DNA of 64,000 nt, taken from Nectonema munidae (lineage: Eukaryota > Nematomorpha > Nectonematoida > Nectonematidae). Below the pieces are notes generated by a model. That model was not told where the DNA came from. It saw only the letters and a list, made by a program, of their open reading frames with translations, and did not search any database. A program made the translations under genes and the position numbers. Below are positions 24,526-42,400 of this stretch, piece by piece. The stretch is from positions 529,001 through 593,000 of the forward strand of contig JAUIRK010000097.1 of NCBI GenBank assembly GCA_030549495.1. Direction: 5' to 3'. The first letter of the stretch is position 1, and each line of letters begins with the position of its first letter.

Positions 24526-24580
24526 TGATTTGTAAATTTGATTCACGCTTACAAGTATTTTCAAATTCTAAATACAAAAA

Positions 24581-25195
24581 CAATCTATACTTGGAATTTG
24601 CATTGTTGATTTGTTATAAAAATGTGTGTATTTCATGTAAAATTTGAATGAATGTTCTCATAGTCAGATTTTAGATGTAAACCGCAAATTTTGTTTTTGA
24701 GAACAATTTTTAGAAGTGAACCACAAATTTATTTTACACTTATAGGTAATTTTGAATTCAAATGCAAAAACAACAGATTTTAGAAATAAACCACAAATTT
24801 GTTTCACACTTAAGTATTTTGAAATTCAAATGCAAAAATAATCTATAAATGAAATTGGCATTGTTGATTTTATATATAAATGTGTATATTTCATGTAAAA
24901 TTTTAATTAATGTTCTTGGAGACAGTTTTTAAAAATAAACCGCAAATTTGTTTCCCACTTATAAGTATTTTGAAATTCAAATGAATCTATAAATGAAATT
25001 GGCATTGTTGATTTGATATGAAAATGTGTATATTCCATGTAAAATTTGAATGAATGTTTTCAGAGACAGATTTTAGAAGTAAACCGCAGGTTTGTTACAC
25101 ACTTATGGGTATTTTTAATTTCTAAATTCCAAAAATGAAATCAGCATGCCCGATTTGATATAAAAAAATATATTTCATGTAAAATTTGAAGGTAT
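24581..25195. repeat. Second tandem array, ~144-bp unit, about four copies
   Basis: Units start near 24581, 24841, 24984 and 25128. Each contains TTGGCATTGTTGATTTGATA-like sequence, then ATTTCATGTAAAATTTGAAT, then TAAACCGCAAATTTGTT and TATTTTGAAATTCAAATG. The first copy carries an extra internal duplication, and the last is truncated. The unit is unrelated in sequence to the 148-bp monomer of the left array. Confidence 0.75.
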
Positions 25196-25508
25196 ATTTT
25201 ATTAGATATGTTTCTCATCCTTGAAAATTTTGATTGACATTTCCAAAAAAGTAACCATGATTTTGAAAAAATTTAAACTATAAAGTGTTATGTGTTCAAA
25301 ACTTTATATATTTATAAATTTTCAAACGAGTATATAATATAGAACCAAAGTTATACATAAGCTTAACTAGAGATACTGTCATCATTAGATACAGCTATCA
25401 ATTTTAGGAAATGTCACGAAATATGGTAGCAAAAGATGTAGCCAATGTGGTATAAGAGAAATTTTAGTTGAGAGTGGGAGGGGGCTAAAATAGCCCCCCC
25501 CCTCACTG

Positions 25509-29904
<4,396 letters not shown>

Positions 29905-29955
29905 AATATATGAATTTATATGTCATATCTTAATGTAAAAGTAAATGATAAACTA

Positions 29956-30004
29956 TCCTGAAGAATAGCCACCCTAAATGTATTTGGGTGGTTATTCTTC
30001 AGGA
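29956..30004. repeat. Hairpin element (copy 1) with GAAGAATAGCCACCC arms
   Basis: The left arm TCCTGAAGAATAGCCACCC and right arm GGGTGGTTATTCTTCAGGA are complementary over 19 bp with one mismatch, around an 11-base loop. A related hairpin with the same arm core is at 43287-43332. The compact size suggests a mini-MITE, a palindromic terminus or a miRNA-like precursor; none is proven. Confidence 0.8.
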
Positions 30005-30929
30005 GATCCTAAGAATCAATTGAAAGACATTACTAAAAAATATAGTCCCTTTCGGATTTGTAAGGTTATGGACTTGCAGCCAGACAGACTGACTAACTAC
30101 TATACAACACACGTAGCATATTATAAGCAGATAAATTTGATAAAGTAACATGAAAAGATACATTACACGCTATAGTAATCAATAAGTAGTAAATATTCGA
30201 TAGAACACTTCTAATAAACATATAAAATTGCTGACCTTTGCTTGCATTCAATTTTACAGACTTTAACTTTCACTTCATAAACTGCATTTTATATTTGCAA
30301 GTTCACGAGGTATATTTTGGCGGCTTTATAAAATTTCCATCAATACAGCATCAATCTATCTTCGTTCTACCATATACGTAAGGCGACTTTTGGAAGAGCA
30401 TTAGGGGATACCACTGTCACAAGTATAACAAATGAAATTGACATGTTTTATCCATATAAAATTCGATTGAAAAAAAGTAGACATTTGGTCTTCAAAATTC
30501 TTGTGGTCAAAGGACTGAGTAAATATCGTCAGATATCGATCAGTTTTATTCACTATCCTCTTTTCTAACAACGAAATTAGAATGCGAAATGTCCTACTGT
30601 AATCAATCAGATTAAAATGGGTGCAACCCTAGAAATAATCTAGAATCAGGCTAACGGAGAACAGTGCTTTTGTGAATGGCGCTTCTCTACATTCACTCTA
30701 TAAATGATATGAATGCGTGTTTTGACTCTTTTATCTTAAACGAATCAAATGATCCATTCTCTACACACACAATCCAGTTCAAAAGATTTTGTAAAGGATG
30801 GAGCATTTATGCTTATTCCACAATGATACCAGTATCTCTCTGCTTTGTTTGTGGTGAGCAGTGCATTTTCCATTGTCCAACAAAAGGCTTCACTAAACGA
30901 AAACTAATGCGCACATTTATACTTGACAT
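30005..30929. other. No confirmed gene; one open frame of unknown meaning
   Basis: An ATG-initiated frame of 156 codons (30676-31146) runs into the GC-richer island downstream. It has Cys and His residues but no recognisable fold, no signal peptide and no conserved motif. It may be chance in a GC-richer leader region. Confidence 0.3.
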
Positions 30930-31176
30930 TGCCGAGATCAGGAGGGCGTGGAGAGCTGTTTCAGCCGCCATTTTGTTTTGCCTTGAACATCATCCTATGC
31001 ATCGGTCTCTTTGGCTTCATGCTTACTGCTTACCCTCTTGTCGTCCATCTCATACTACAAAGGAAAGTCTTGTACGCGCGCATTTGGTCAAGGGTTGTGT
31101 GCAGACAATTACTTTGCGCGTTCCCGATCTACACCATTTAACCTGAACAATTAACTCCAGCCACATTCTATCTCAG
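30930..31176 (+). promoter_or_regulatory. Candidate alternative first exon/promoter island
   Basis: A patch with higher GC and several CpGs (GTACGCGCGC, TTGCGCG) ends in ATCTCAG|GTAATG at 31177, a good donor. Its edge sits in TATA-rich sequence. No reading phase can be assigned, so a noncoding leader is the simplest reading. The call rests on composition and a single splice motif. Confidence 0.25.
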
Positions 31177-34100
31177 GTAATGTATAAATACTGGTTGACA
31201 TAAGTATACACACACACACCTTTTAAGCCATCCTCCTCGACGTCTATGTGCTGTATACGCTATATATATGTATATATGAACTCCCCATAATAGCATTTTT
31301 ATACAAGTGTGTATAACACGACCTATATCTTATTGTCATTAATTATTGCTAGTTAATACACACTTTTATATACAGTGTGTTGCGCGCATATATATGCTTG
31401 AAATATAGTTGCATTTTTATTTTCTCTTTGTTGTTGTGCGTGCCTTCCATTTTTTCCTGTTCACAAAAAAGGTAAACGTCATTTGTTATGTCATTTTTTC
31501 TTTCCCCATGTTATCCCCTTCGTTTATTTTGATAAAAAAAAAGTTGGAAATTATAAGTATATGAGTATTGAAATAATAGCGTTTGTAACAAAAATGATAT
31601 TTTACTTTATACCCGTAGTAAGCATTCAAAAGTTTATTATATTAAATTTAAAAAATGAAGATTTTTTCATAAAAATTACCAGTTGAAATAATTTTTTTAT
31701 AAAAAAAAGATTACGCTAATGAATAGTGGTCAGGCAGTTTGGCGACATTATTTCGTGAAGCTAGTATTCAAAAAAACATCTAGAACAGTGATTCTCAACC
31801 CGGGAAGAATTCCCTGTTGGGAGATTTAACAGTTCCTAGGGGAAGGAAAATTTTAAAACTACAAACCACCACTCTCTAACATATAAAACTATCAATATTA
31901 TTTGAGTATAAAATGGCGTATTCTTTTTATTTGTTATTAAAAGTATTGCATGTAAAGGTATATATATATTAGGGTTGTCTCCAGTTGTCTATTTCAAATG
32001 CAAATTCTAAGGCTTCTAATTTTTGAAAGAGGGAAGGTTAGGGGAGGGGAGAAATTAATACTTACAAATGATCAAATGGCGCCCTGTGAGTAAAAAGGTG
32101 AAAACTAATTCCTTCACTTTTTTAATAAACACTTACTTGATCAAAGTATTTAATCAAGTCAGACTTTTTTCTAAATCGATAACCAATCAATTAGATATCT
32201 ACTAAAGTAACTATCTGCATATACCTATCTAACCATTTTATTATTAGCAAGAAGGGGATTGTGCAGTTGAACTTCTCCTTCTGCTACAAGTTTCACATTT
32301 CAGTGTTTTCAAGGGAAGTTTTTTCTTTTTGCGATAGCCATGCCAATTTCTGAAGACTAGTTTTATAATAATAATCTTTTTGGCTTATTAGATCCTTATT
32401 TCATTGTTGCATGCTTATTTCATTGTTGCCACCGCTTTCAGTTTGACTTGCGTTGAAAAAGACGCATAAAGTCGGAATATACTTTTTAATAAATATTCGT
32501 CATACTCGATATTCAAGAGGTGGGGTAGTGGTGAACGTGTAGGTTTGATTTGATTGGGGATCCTGAGATCGCTATCATCTCTACCCCCTTATCGAAGAAC
32601 TATTCTTCCCTCAGATGAAATAGCGATAAATCAAAAAATGCACATAACGCTACAATTATATCAATAAAGTGCATATAGAGTATAAATACATTATAATATA
32701 TTTAAGTAAAAAACGTGAGTTTAATTTTTTGGTTGAATTAATACTTGATTTGGGATTTTTTTGTTTAAAAGTTAATCATTTTTGATTTTTTTTATTAATA
32801 TTCTAAACTTCCAAAAAGTTATTTGAATTGCGATAACCAAGTCAGATGATAGGAATGGGGCAGTAAAATCATGGCTGAGAAATTAACTAACTAATCTCAC
32901 TAACTAAATAACTATTTAACTAACTAATGTGCAAAGTAAACAACTAAATAAATCAAACTGAGTCCTAAGAATCCAGCAAAGTATAAGGAGAAAAACAAAC
33001 CAGTATAGAAATTTGTTTAAGCTTCAATAGGTGTTGTCATTGCTCAAATCTTATTTTTTAAAAAAAGACCGCGGCAAATCGTCCTAAACGCAACTCAGGT
33101 GAACAATTCTCGGTTGGCTTTTGTATCTTTTTAAAGAGGAGGAAATGAAAGTGTAGCTAAATTTAATTTTTTACTTCTAATTTTTGTGTCCCGTTAACTT
33201 AGTGTTTCGCTTAGCTTTTTCTGAGATGTGCCTAAGAACCCGCATCGATTTTTAGAGTAACCGATAATTTTTAGATTCGTCAGAAAGGGTTTTGTATAAA
33301 AGAAGCTATAATTTATTTTAATTTTCATTAAAGCTGGATACAAATGACTCCAAATTTTGCGTATTAAAATATGCAAGTAAAATTTAGGAATGTGAAATAT
33401 GTAGTTTTAAGAAATTTCTTTGCGTTTCCCCTAAGGCGGCGATAACAAGTCCACACGCATCGACAATCACTGGATTCAACACCGAGAAAAAATAGTCATT
33501 GCGAGTTTTAGTTTAACTAAAGGAATTATTCGCTGATTGAAATACGCATTTTAGGAATGTGAAATTGAATTTAATTTTATGGATTTTTTTTCTATTCACG
33601 GGTTATTGGATTAGAAATTTAATTATTTTTATCCATATGTAATTTTTATTATAAAATTTGGGGATCATTTTCAAGTCGAAACATAAAGTTCATTGACCTG
33701 AAGTTCTTTAAACTTAAACTAAAAACTAATTTGTCTTTTATAGCCAAATTAAATTTTTCTTTCACTTTGATTCATAATGTTAATGAAGGGAGGCAGGAAT
33801 ATTTTACTTACTATTTAAAACCATAAATGAGGAAATATTCATTTGATTTGAATCTTAATGACATCAGTTTTTTTTTAGCTTTTTAGAGTTTAATATATTT
33901 GGGTTAAATTGTTATGTTTGAAGTAATTAGACGCCGTTTCTTAAAAGTTATGTCATTCCGATTAACTTTATAGCTTATAAAATATAGAAGCTTTCATTTT
34001 TCTTTCATTGGTATTTTTCAGTAGAATATATATAGTATTTGTTTAAAGAAGACATTAATATTTCTTAGAAATCAATACACAAAATGGCATAACATATTAT

Positions 34101-36450
34101 TTACAAGGCATAGATAGTAGTGGTGACTTAACAAAGTAATAAAAGTATATGATGATGCATGAAAACAGGCCAATTTGTATTGATCTATAGAGAGAGAGAA
34201 AGAGGCATACAAATATGGTTATTAGCCAAGATAAATAAGTTTTGTTAGTTCGTTGGATTCCTCTGATTTTTAGGCACAAGTTAAATTTGTTTTTTCTTTG
34301 TAACTGCGCTCACATTCCACAAAGCGTTCTCTCTTTTTGTAGAAACCATTTTCCCTCCTCCATTATCAATCGGGGTATTATTCCTTTTTTATTCTATTTT
34401 TAAATCACTGGTTTATATTTATGGTACTACTTATGTCCAGTGGATTCTAGGAGATAAAGAATACTTTAAATGAAAAGTATATATCGATAATTGACACAAC
34501 TGTACATCAATAAGTGCTGTGTATAGAATAAACTGACTAATTATTATCTGTCTAATTAATTTAATCAACTGATTAACTAACTTACCAATTAAACTAAATA
34601 CTATAAAATTCTATTCAAACTAAATATATAAATGTCAACCTGATTTTTTTGGCACCTGCACATATTTTGAAACTTTTTTGAATTCATATCAAAATACAAA
34701 AAAAAGTAAAAAAAATCTAGAGAGCTTAGAAATTTAGTTATGGAAGAATTGAAATGAAGAAAACGCGTTACTGGTATTTCAAAAGCTTAGAGTTGAATTA
34801 ACTAAACCATTTCTAAAATCAATGCAAAAAGAAAACAAACATTACTGCTGTTAAAAATGTCAGAATATACAAATTGCATAAAAACAGAAAATGGCATTTG
34901 GACCGACCACGCGCTGACATTTGCAAACTTTGTGGAAACTTTCTTCACAAACTTAAAATCAAGGTGAACACAAGCATTATTGATAGATGCTTCATATCTT
35001 TCATTACACGTCTGTGCTTCTTGTTCCCAAAAGAAGAAAGTGCATTTCTACGATTGAAAAATTTATTTCATCTAAATATACCATAACTTTGTTTACGGTG
35101 TACAGACAGTCTTTTAGTACTTGGAGTGGAAGTTCGATATTTTCTCGTCAACTCCTTAATCCTGATCTAAACTCGATTATATTATTTAAAAATTGACTAC
35201 AGCCCAGTTAAGAATTTGGACTCTTTAGGGGCTAGAGATCACATACTAAGAATCAGTGTATATTGATTGTAAATGTATGACTATTGATTGCAAAAAATAC
35301 GACTATTGATCAATGATTTAAAGCATGTGAAAACCGGATCCACTATATTAACTTAGAGGGGGCGTATTTTCCAGTTGTTTGAAAATTACTCAGTTTTTAC
35401 GCTTGTATTTTCTATTTTCCTCTAAATTAGATACTTTTAGTTATTGAGCAAAATCAAGATCGTAGCCAGGAAGGGGTTAGATGTAGCTGTGGAACCTCTC
35501 CCCTCCTAAATTTTTCAAATCAAAAATAATTCATGGAATTTAGAAATCAAATTAGAATTATTTTGTCAAATAGGACATGGAGATGTCGACAATCTGTTAA
35601 CATTATTTTTTTAATTTTAACTTCTGCCAATTTTTTCTAGCTACGGGCCGAGCACAATAGTTTTTAATAATAGTATATCTAATTCTTTAAATTTATAGCT
35701 AGCTGTGGAATTAGCAACGCGACTAACTATTGATTTGGAAAATTAACCTTTTTTTTTTTAAAAAACTATATTTTTAAGTAAAATAGTCTAAATATTAAAT
35801 TTTGAGTCGATCTAGTCTTCATAACATCAAGAATGGCTACACATCGAATATAACATCTAGGAATAAGACCCTCTCAAACCAGTAAACTTAAGTACCGAAC
35901 AAGATCGGGTTATACATTAATTTAAATATGTGCTTCTCTTCAAGTACTCTATGAAATAGAAGCCATTGTATGCTCACATCATTAATTTCCCATAAATTGA
36001 ATTATAAGTTTAACCATGAAACTATCACACATCTAGGATATAATATCAAGTATCATTAATCAGATTAAGATTCATTTCATTTTCTCATCAAACACCCAAA
36101 TTAACAAATAATGAATGGAAAAATCGGAATATTTAGTAATCTACTAAACAGCATAGAAAATTCTATAGTTTATTCCTTCAAATATTTCCTTTTCTTTCTG
36201 ATCAAATATACATCAAAGTTTTTCGCATAGCAAGCTATTTGCTGTCACTACTTTTTTAGCTTCGCATCACCGAAAAATACTGAGTCTAACTTATTCACTA
36301 GACCGGTCATTAAGTCTAGATGAAGCAGACCGTTGCAGTTGAGGATTGGACCATGGAATCAGAGCATTTTAGGGCAACTTTTGTAGAATTAGTTCAGAAT
36401 GTGATTAGTGATAACCATTTCATATCCTGCAACTCGTGAATGAACAAATG
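31177..36450. other. Intronic AT-rich stretch with a partial hAT-like end and ACTAACT repeats
   Basis: CAGTGATTCTCAACCCGGG at 31786 is a typical hAT-like terminus, but no inverted partner was found downstream. About 32650-32760 matches the dispersed repeat at 12150-12260. ACTAACT-type repeats occur at 32882-32950 and 34540-34600. An open frame at 34874-35086 contains CKLC and ends near AAG|GTGAAC, but has no clear acceptor or family. No gene is supported. Confidence 0.35.
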
Positions 36451-37130
36451 AAAATCCTAAATTCTTCGCTGCTTTCTAGTTCATGCGGTACGTGTGTCTT
36501 TCATAGAAAGCGCAGAAGGAAACGCCATTTATTTGTCACTTCTTTTGTTCAAAGATAACAACAAAGGAGAGGAGAGTGGGAGAAATAGGACGTGCGCGCC
36601 TCACTCCTGAAATCGCCAATCACAAAATCAATTACAATTATGCATATTTTGTGCTCATCTCTAAAATTTAACTAATGCCATAATGCAAAAATAGACATTC
36701 ATTTAAATTAATTAATTCTTATCTCATTACACTATCTACTATAGTGTATATAATATATATATTACATCCACGCTTTTGTGCCTTTCCTTGTATATATATA
36801 ATTCAATTTGGCAAAGAAAAAGCATACAAATATATGGAGAGAATTCATTGTTAGTGGCCGTTGCTTGCTTCTGACTTAGGCTATCTCACGTTTTCAATAG
36901 AGATGGTAGCATCCGTCTTTTCTATACATGAAATGTTTTGCATTATCTCTCTTCACCAGTCAGTCGGTCTCGTTGTTGTTTAGTGATGATAAGTCACGGC
37001 ATACACTTTTCATACACGCTCTTTCTTTGTCGCTAAATCTACTAATTGATTTTACCAGCATTCTTTGTACATGGGACGCTCGTTTCATACTCTTTAGCAC
37101 GCAATCCCATCCCATCCTTCCCTTCCATCG
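36451..37130 (+). promoter_or_regulatory. Candidate alternative promoter and leader exon
   Basis: TATA-rich DNA (36738-36800, including TATATATATAATT) precedes a GC-richer patch with an initiator-like CACCAGTCAGTCGGTC near 36955. The patch ends in TTCCATCG|GTAAGTTG at 37131, a consensus donor. An ATG frame from 36928 leaves in phase 2 and does not match the downstream exons, so a noncoding leader is more likely. Downstream exons 50198 and 58900 each contain in-frame ATGs that could then serve as starts. Confidence 0.35.
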
Positions 37131-38716
37131 GTAAGTTGTACAATTTGGTCATTGTAGTGGGAAGATTCATGTCCACTCATATATCTGTTTACATTCCCTT
37201 TAATCTTACGAAATATGCGAGAATTGCGTGTCAATAAATTATTTGTTTGAAGCAATTGTATTAGGTTTGGCCTGCGATATCACAATTTATAATGTGATTG
37301 ATCAATGTTTCGGTGCTTCTGAATAATCTTAAGTATGCCAAAATAAATTTTAAATGGATAAAACTAACCTCAAATTCATCACTTGAACAAATTAATCATG
37401 GCCTCCAAGTGGTATTCGTAATTATTATGGAGTTTATCCGTTTCATTTTATGTGCATTTAGAACTAACTTAAAAGAGCGATTCAGAAGTAAATATTTTTT
37501 GATTATTAAAGATGACATTTTTAAAGAAGTTTTCTAAATTAAAAATCTTAGAAAAGGGAATAAACAAAGAAAAAGAGTAAAACTTTCTGGAGTCGGTGAT
37601 CTTATCACTTAGGAATAAAACTATGATCAAAGAAGACTGGAGAAATTATCGTTGAGAGGCAGAACATATAGCTTTGCGTATTTGGAGCAGGAGAACCTGT
37701 GATATTTAGTGATTTTAAATATTTTATTCGAATCTCGAATTAAACGACTAAAAATCACATGGGTCTAAGCTCCATTGACTTTCACCGCTAGGATTATCCA
37801 CAGTGAGTTTTGCACATTTGGATATAGGCTTCATATGGTGACCAATACAGAGAGGGGTCTGGTAAGTGTACGTTTTCATTCGGTTAGGACTACACCGAAG
37901 TGAATTTGTTTTTACTATCAGATAATTCAGCAAGGGGATTTGAAAAATAATCGAAGATCATCGCAAGACAGTTTTGACAGGATAACATTGTGAACGTAGT
38001 AACTCGTCAATAACATTGCCTTGCTTAATACCACTCTTCGGTATACTGCGGAATCCGAATCCAGTGAAAACAATCTCGCGTCTATGATTGAAATATTTTC
38101 AAGATAAGGGTTGCATTACAAAAACCAGGTATGTCCACCAAAGGGACATTAAGTCCGTCTTTAAGAGAAGTAATAAAAAGAGATTCACAAGGAAATAATG
38201 AGGGAACACTGTAAGTATGAGTGCGAGGATTGCCAGCTATATGAATTGAAAAAATATTTCGTTAGAATCCATGAGTGATTTGACGAAACTTTGAACTGCT
38301 TGATCTTGATTTAAAAAGTCAGGGGTAAGATTTCTCTGGCAGAAAAGAGGCTGACTTCGGCCACAGACGAAGTAAGGATTATGATACTTTTCGTTACAAA
38401 TCCGAAAACCTTACTGTCCAGTGTAATTTATTTCGAGCTAAATTGTTGCCTAATAAATGCGTTTACATGCCGAAATTTACCCAAAAACTATATTAAAGAT
38501 ACACGAGTCAAATTTTACAAAAAAATTAATTCAAATTAAAAAGTAGTTTGAATGATAAATTTAAAAATTTTTGTACATTTTAATTTTCAAAAGCAAGCTG
38601 AATTTTTTGAATTTTGTCAAAATTACTTCATTTTAAGTTAAAAGCACTCTCATAATTTCAACACAAGTAACTGCGAAATAGCCAAATTTCGAATTTTTCT
38701 ACTTTATATTATATAG
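37131..38716 (-). other. Possible decayed coding relic on the minus strand (about 37745-38250), class unknown
   Basis: Several minus-strand stretches look protein-like, for example NVPLVDIPGFCNA and KLTVDNPSGESQWSLDPCDF with upstream Cys and His residues. They are broken and in more than one frame. A transposable-element origin is likely but I could not name the family. The remainder is AT-rich with no plus-strand exon. Confidence 0.25.
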
Positions 38717-39025
38717 TAGCGTTTTTCAAACTGTGGGTCCCGACCCTTCATTGGGTCGCGTGAAAAATAAAATGGGTCGTGACAAAAAAGAAAGGAAATC
38801 AAGAGAGAGAGAGGAAAGTGAAGAAAATCAAAAAGTATTATATTTTATTCATACAAATAAATGAAACAATGTGCAGATCATAAAAAGATACCTATATAAA
38901 TTGTCGGTGCTGAATAAATGAACGTAGCGATCAAAGTTTGTCTTATTACACCTAAGTATTATGAGTCGCGATGCAAACTGTGCTTCTTGCTATGGGTCGC
39001 AGCAAAAAAAGTTTGAAAAACGTTG
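38717..39025. mobile_element. 309-bp hAT-like MITE
   Basis: The left end TAGCGTTTTTCAAACTGTGG pairs with the inverted right end CAACGTTTTTCAAACT. Both are followed by GGGTCGCGACCC-type sequence, a widespread hAT terminus pattern. The flanking 8-mers TTATATAG and TTATATTA agree at 6 of 8. The interior is noncoding. Confidence 0.7.
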
Positions 39026-39074
39026 TTATATTATACATTTATTATACACAACCTGGTTTCTCCTAAAAACTAAA

Positions 39075-39294
39075 CCTACCAGATTATCAAGATCTAATTT
39101 TGAAATTTACTCGATATTCTTATTTTCTCGAAAAGCTGATATTTCGCCAAAATATAACTCGCGTATATATTAATGTAAACTTTTTTTCATGAAATTATAT
39201 AGAAAATATATGATTTCTAGCGAAAAAAACACTAAGCAAACTTTACTCGCAAATCGCGAAAATTTAACTTCTGTGAAAATTTCTTGATTTACAG
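39075..39294. mobile_element. Mariner-like MITE, diverged copy of 6582-6794
   Basis: It shares with the first copy the phrases TCGAAAAGCTGATATTTCGC, ATATAACTCGCG and TATATTAATGT. The right end AATTTCTTGATTTACAGTA is close to the first copy's right end. The left end is worn, so its start is approximate. Confidence 0.5.
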
Positions 39295-42200
39295 TATACG
39301 ATGTCCAGACTAAATGTTAACGTTCAAATAAAAAGGATACAGAAAAGGACCAAAAATATTTTAAGTTAGGGGTTAGTTGGTTAGTAAGTTAGCTATTTAG
39401 ATCATCGGACTGCTAGTCAGTCAATTGGATGGTTAACTAGTTTAGTTAAAAGTCGTTTTTTTGTATTTTTTATACCTTTTTTTCGTGGAATTTTTGGCTC
39501 ATACCTCAATTTGTCGATCAATGTTTTTGTACATTATGTTTTTCGCCATTTAATGATACAAACACGTTTACGTATTAGAGTATTACAAGAAGTGAAATTC
39601 CTTACCCGCAAAAAAAATATACTGGTTCTTTTCGTTAATTTTTTACCTGCATTTACCCGCCAAATTTATCAAACATATATACTTTTGCGATTAATACTAG
39701 TTTTAATTATATTTGTTAATAATTAACTGATGCTGGTGTTTAGAGAAGTAGAATTTAAGTTATTCATTATCCTCTTCAGGGATTGCAATTTAATTAAATT
39801 CTTTTATTAATTTATTTTTTAATGTCTTTCTTTCTTAATTGACTATTCGTCAAATATTCATCACTCCACAAGAGGATGTTTTAAGTGTTCATCTTTCATT
39901 TACTATTTGACCAGTTATACTAAAATTATTTGACTGGCTGCACCGATATAGTCATGATGCAAAAATCTTTTTAATGGATACTATACAATTCCAAACACAA
40001 GATGCCCACTTACCTGTGTGAGATTCTTGTCTAATTTAGATGTTATTCATGAATTGACTTTCACTAGATCAAGCTAAGTAAAAAGATTGAATATAGATGG
40101 AGAATCTTTTGTTATTTAAAGTTGCTTCGTTTATTCACCTCTTTTCAAAATCCACTTTCTGATTAAATTATCTCAGAGTGAATGGCTTATTATCTATCGG
40201 CAGTATAAAATGCGCTTAACTTTTTTGCGTCTTAAAGAAATATTGATTGAAATCAGTTTTTAATTTTGAAATTAAAATTATTGCTGATATATGATACATG
40301 AAGAATGAAGATTTGTATGGGAATAACATAATAAAATTTTCCAAATACAAATTGATTATTATTATTATTATTAGAAGAGTTAGTATAGATCCATCCTATC
40401 AATGAAAAATAGACATAAATTTCTCGATTCTAGGAAAATATCTTCTCATTTAAATTCACTAAAGCTTCACTTTTCGTGTGTGCCAATTAAAGTGTGTCTG
40501 TATATCTAAACAACAAACCACACTCCGATATATATATTACATATATATTTCAAACGCCTTGACTTTCAAACAATTGTTGAACCGACTATCCCTTCCACAA
40601 TCCCTTCTATGATTATTTGGAATCTTTTCTCTATCCCATCTCCCTTACAAAGTAATTCGTTACTTTTATCATATTTTTTTCATATAAACTTTTTTTCCTA
40701 TATTTCAAAATATTTTGGGTTCGGTTGAAAGGATTTTTTTAAAATTTTGCACATAAATCAATTCAAACTTATGATCAGCCTAAAATATTTAATGTATACG
40801 ACTTTTTTTATAATCATTATCATCTGGGTGTGAGTCTTAAAACTTTGGGAAATCTTAATTTTTTCAAAAATTAAAACTAATACGGTTTATTATTTCAATG
40901 TTTTATTTATTTAAAATCTAAAATAAAAAATTGATTTGAAAAAAATTAAAAACAAAATGATTTTTCATTCTAAATAGTTAAGAACATTGGAATACGTGTA
41001 ATTTTATTGGTTTTGGATTATTTCGCTTAAAAGTGAGATTCTCCTCATTTCGTGATTAATTTGTCTGTCGGGAAAGAGGATGTTCTGGACAAGGTTTTGT
41101 CCATGGTATATAGAATACATTAAGTTTTCCTTATCGAAAAGTTTAGAGAGTAATTTTTCTCTATAGCTCGTGAATAAATGCTGATCTTCCTTTGCAAAAA
41201 TGCGAATTGTATCTGGGGTATTAATATTAAAATTTTAGAATTGGGCAAAAAGTATCCTCAACAAATCTTGAATGTCAAAGGAATGAGCAGAGAAAGAAGG
41301 CTTTTCTTTAAAAAAAACCGTCTGTTTGTTAATTCACTTCTAAATGCGTCAATATATCACTTTTCTGGGATCTTATCGTTATTTTTTTTCAAATATATTA
41401 CCTTTTGATTTGTGATGATTGACATTTAGATTGTACAAAATTATTATATATTCAAAATATATATAAATAAAATACTCAAATATTATTATCAAATGATTGT
41501 GCATTCTTCTGAATAAAAAAAATGGACAATTGCAGTTGTAGCATTTTAAAGTCATCAGAATATATTTGGTGCTACACCAAGTTGATACACACAATTCTTA
41601 GCTACACGTAAAGCAATTTTTATGCAGAGAAAATTGTGTCTTATATGTAAACTATAATTTTTTGCTGGTAATATTTTATATAATGTTGTCTTTCAAAAAT
41701 AAGAAGCAAATCACATACCCCGATAAATACATGTATATGATTAGTAATGTATTTTATAATGTTTTCTTGGAATATCAAATCAAGTACACAGGTATATCTA
41801 AGTGTATTAATAAAATTATGAGTGGTTGGCTTATGTGTTCATCTTTTTCGGGTTTTGGAAGATGGCTAAAAAATATCAGAGGTAGTCTCCCGTATCCAAC
41901 GTCTTAAGGTTTTTGAAGATTATAAGTTTAAAATAAAGGCATGGAACGCCTCCACTTTATATGTTGATTTTGTTACAATAAAATTTTTGATTCTATAGGT
42001 TATTCTCCTTTTGCTATATCTGAAAAAGGAAGAAATCCCAAATCTTGTATCGGAAGAAAACGTAATCTTCCAGCATCCACCAACAACCAAATAACTGTCC
42101 AAAGATCCTCTCGCTTAAGCTTCATCCTCTTTGAAAAAAAAAGTTTCAGAAAAGATATCGAAAGGCATAAAAAGGACAGTTCCATCCAAAAGTACAACTT

Positions 42201-42400
42201 CTTTAATGTAAGCACGCTTCAATTTCTTATAACTGTTTTCACTTCTGTTTATTTTTTTGGTAATCTGAGTATTATGCTTAAAGTTGTGATAAAGACTGTC
42301 AAATTTCAAATCTGAATTTTCGCTCGTCCTAAAATTACCCCGTTTCCTTTATGGCTAGAAAACTGTGTTTTGCTGTAATTAACTGATAATTACTATAATT
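39295..42400. other. No gene seen; intronic
   Basis: AT-rich. About 40735-41010 shares a stretch (TTTTCATTCTAAATAGTTAAG and following) with 45450-45530, suggesting a dispersed repeat. Minus-strand open frames at 41920-42309 contain LWTVIWLLVDAGRLRFLP but no identified family; they may be a worn transposon relic. Confidence 0.35.

Larger units (their letters stand above)
21978..25508. mobile_element. 3.5-kb foldback-like element with tandem arrays and G/C-tract ends
   Basis: The left end begins CAGTGACGGGG and continues as a G-run, CTATTTTA and a C-run. Inverting the right end gives CAGTGAGGGG, a G-run, CTATTTTA, G and a C-run. The two ends are inverted copies that each contain a small G/C hairpin. 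Inside are two different tandem arrays (22112-23170 and 24581-25195). At about 24411-24525 there is one inverted copy of the left-array unit, so the left and right halves can fold back. No transposase is visible and no target duplication was identified. It may be a non-autonomous foldback element or a satellite-bearing MITE. Confidence 0.55.

Noticed and set aside
31786-31860. hAT-like terminus CAGTGATTCTCAACCC as a complete MITE
   Set aside because: No inverted partner or target duplication found. A similar lone end, CCCAGGGTTGAGAAAC, occurs near 21710 but too far away to pair.
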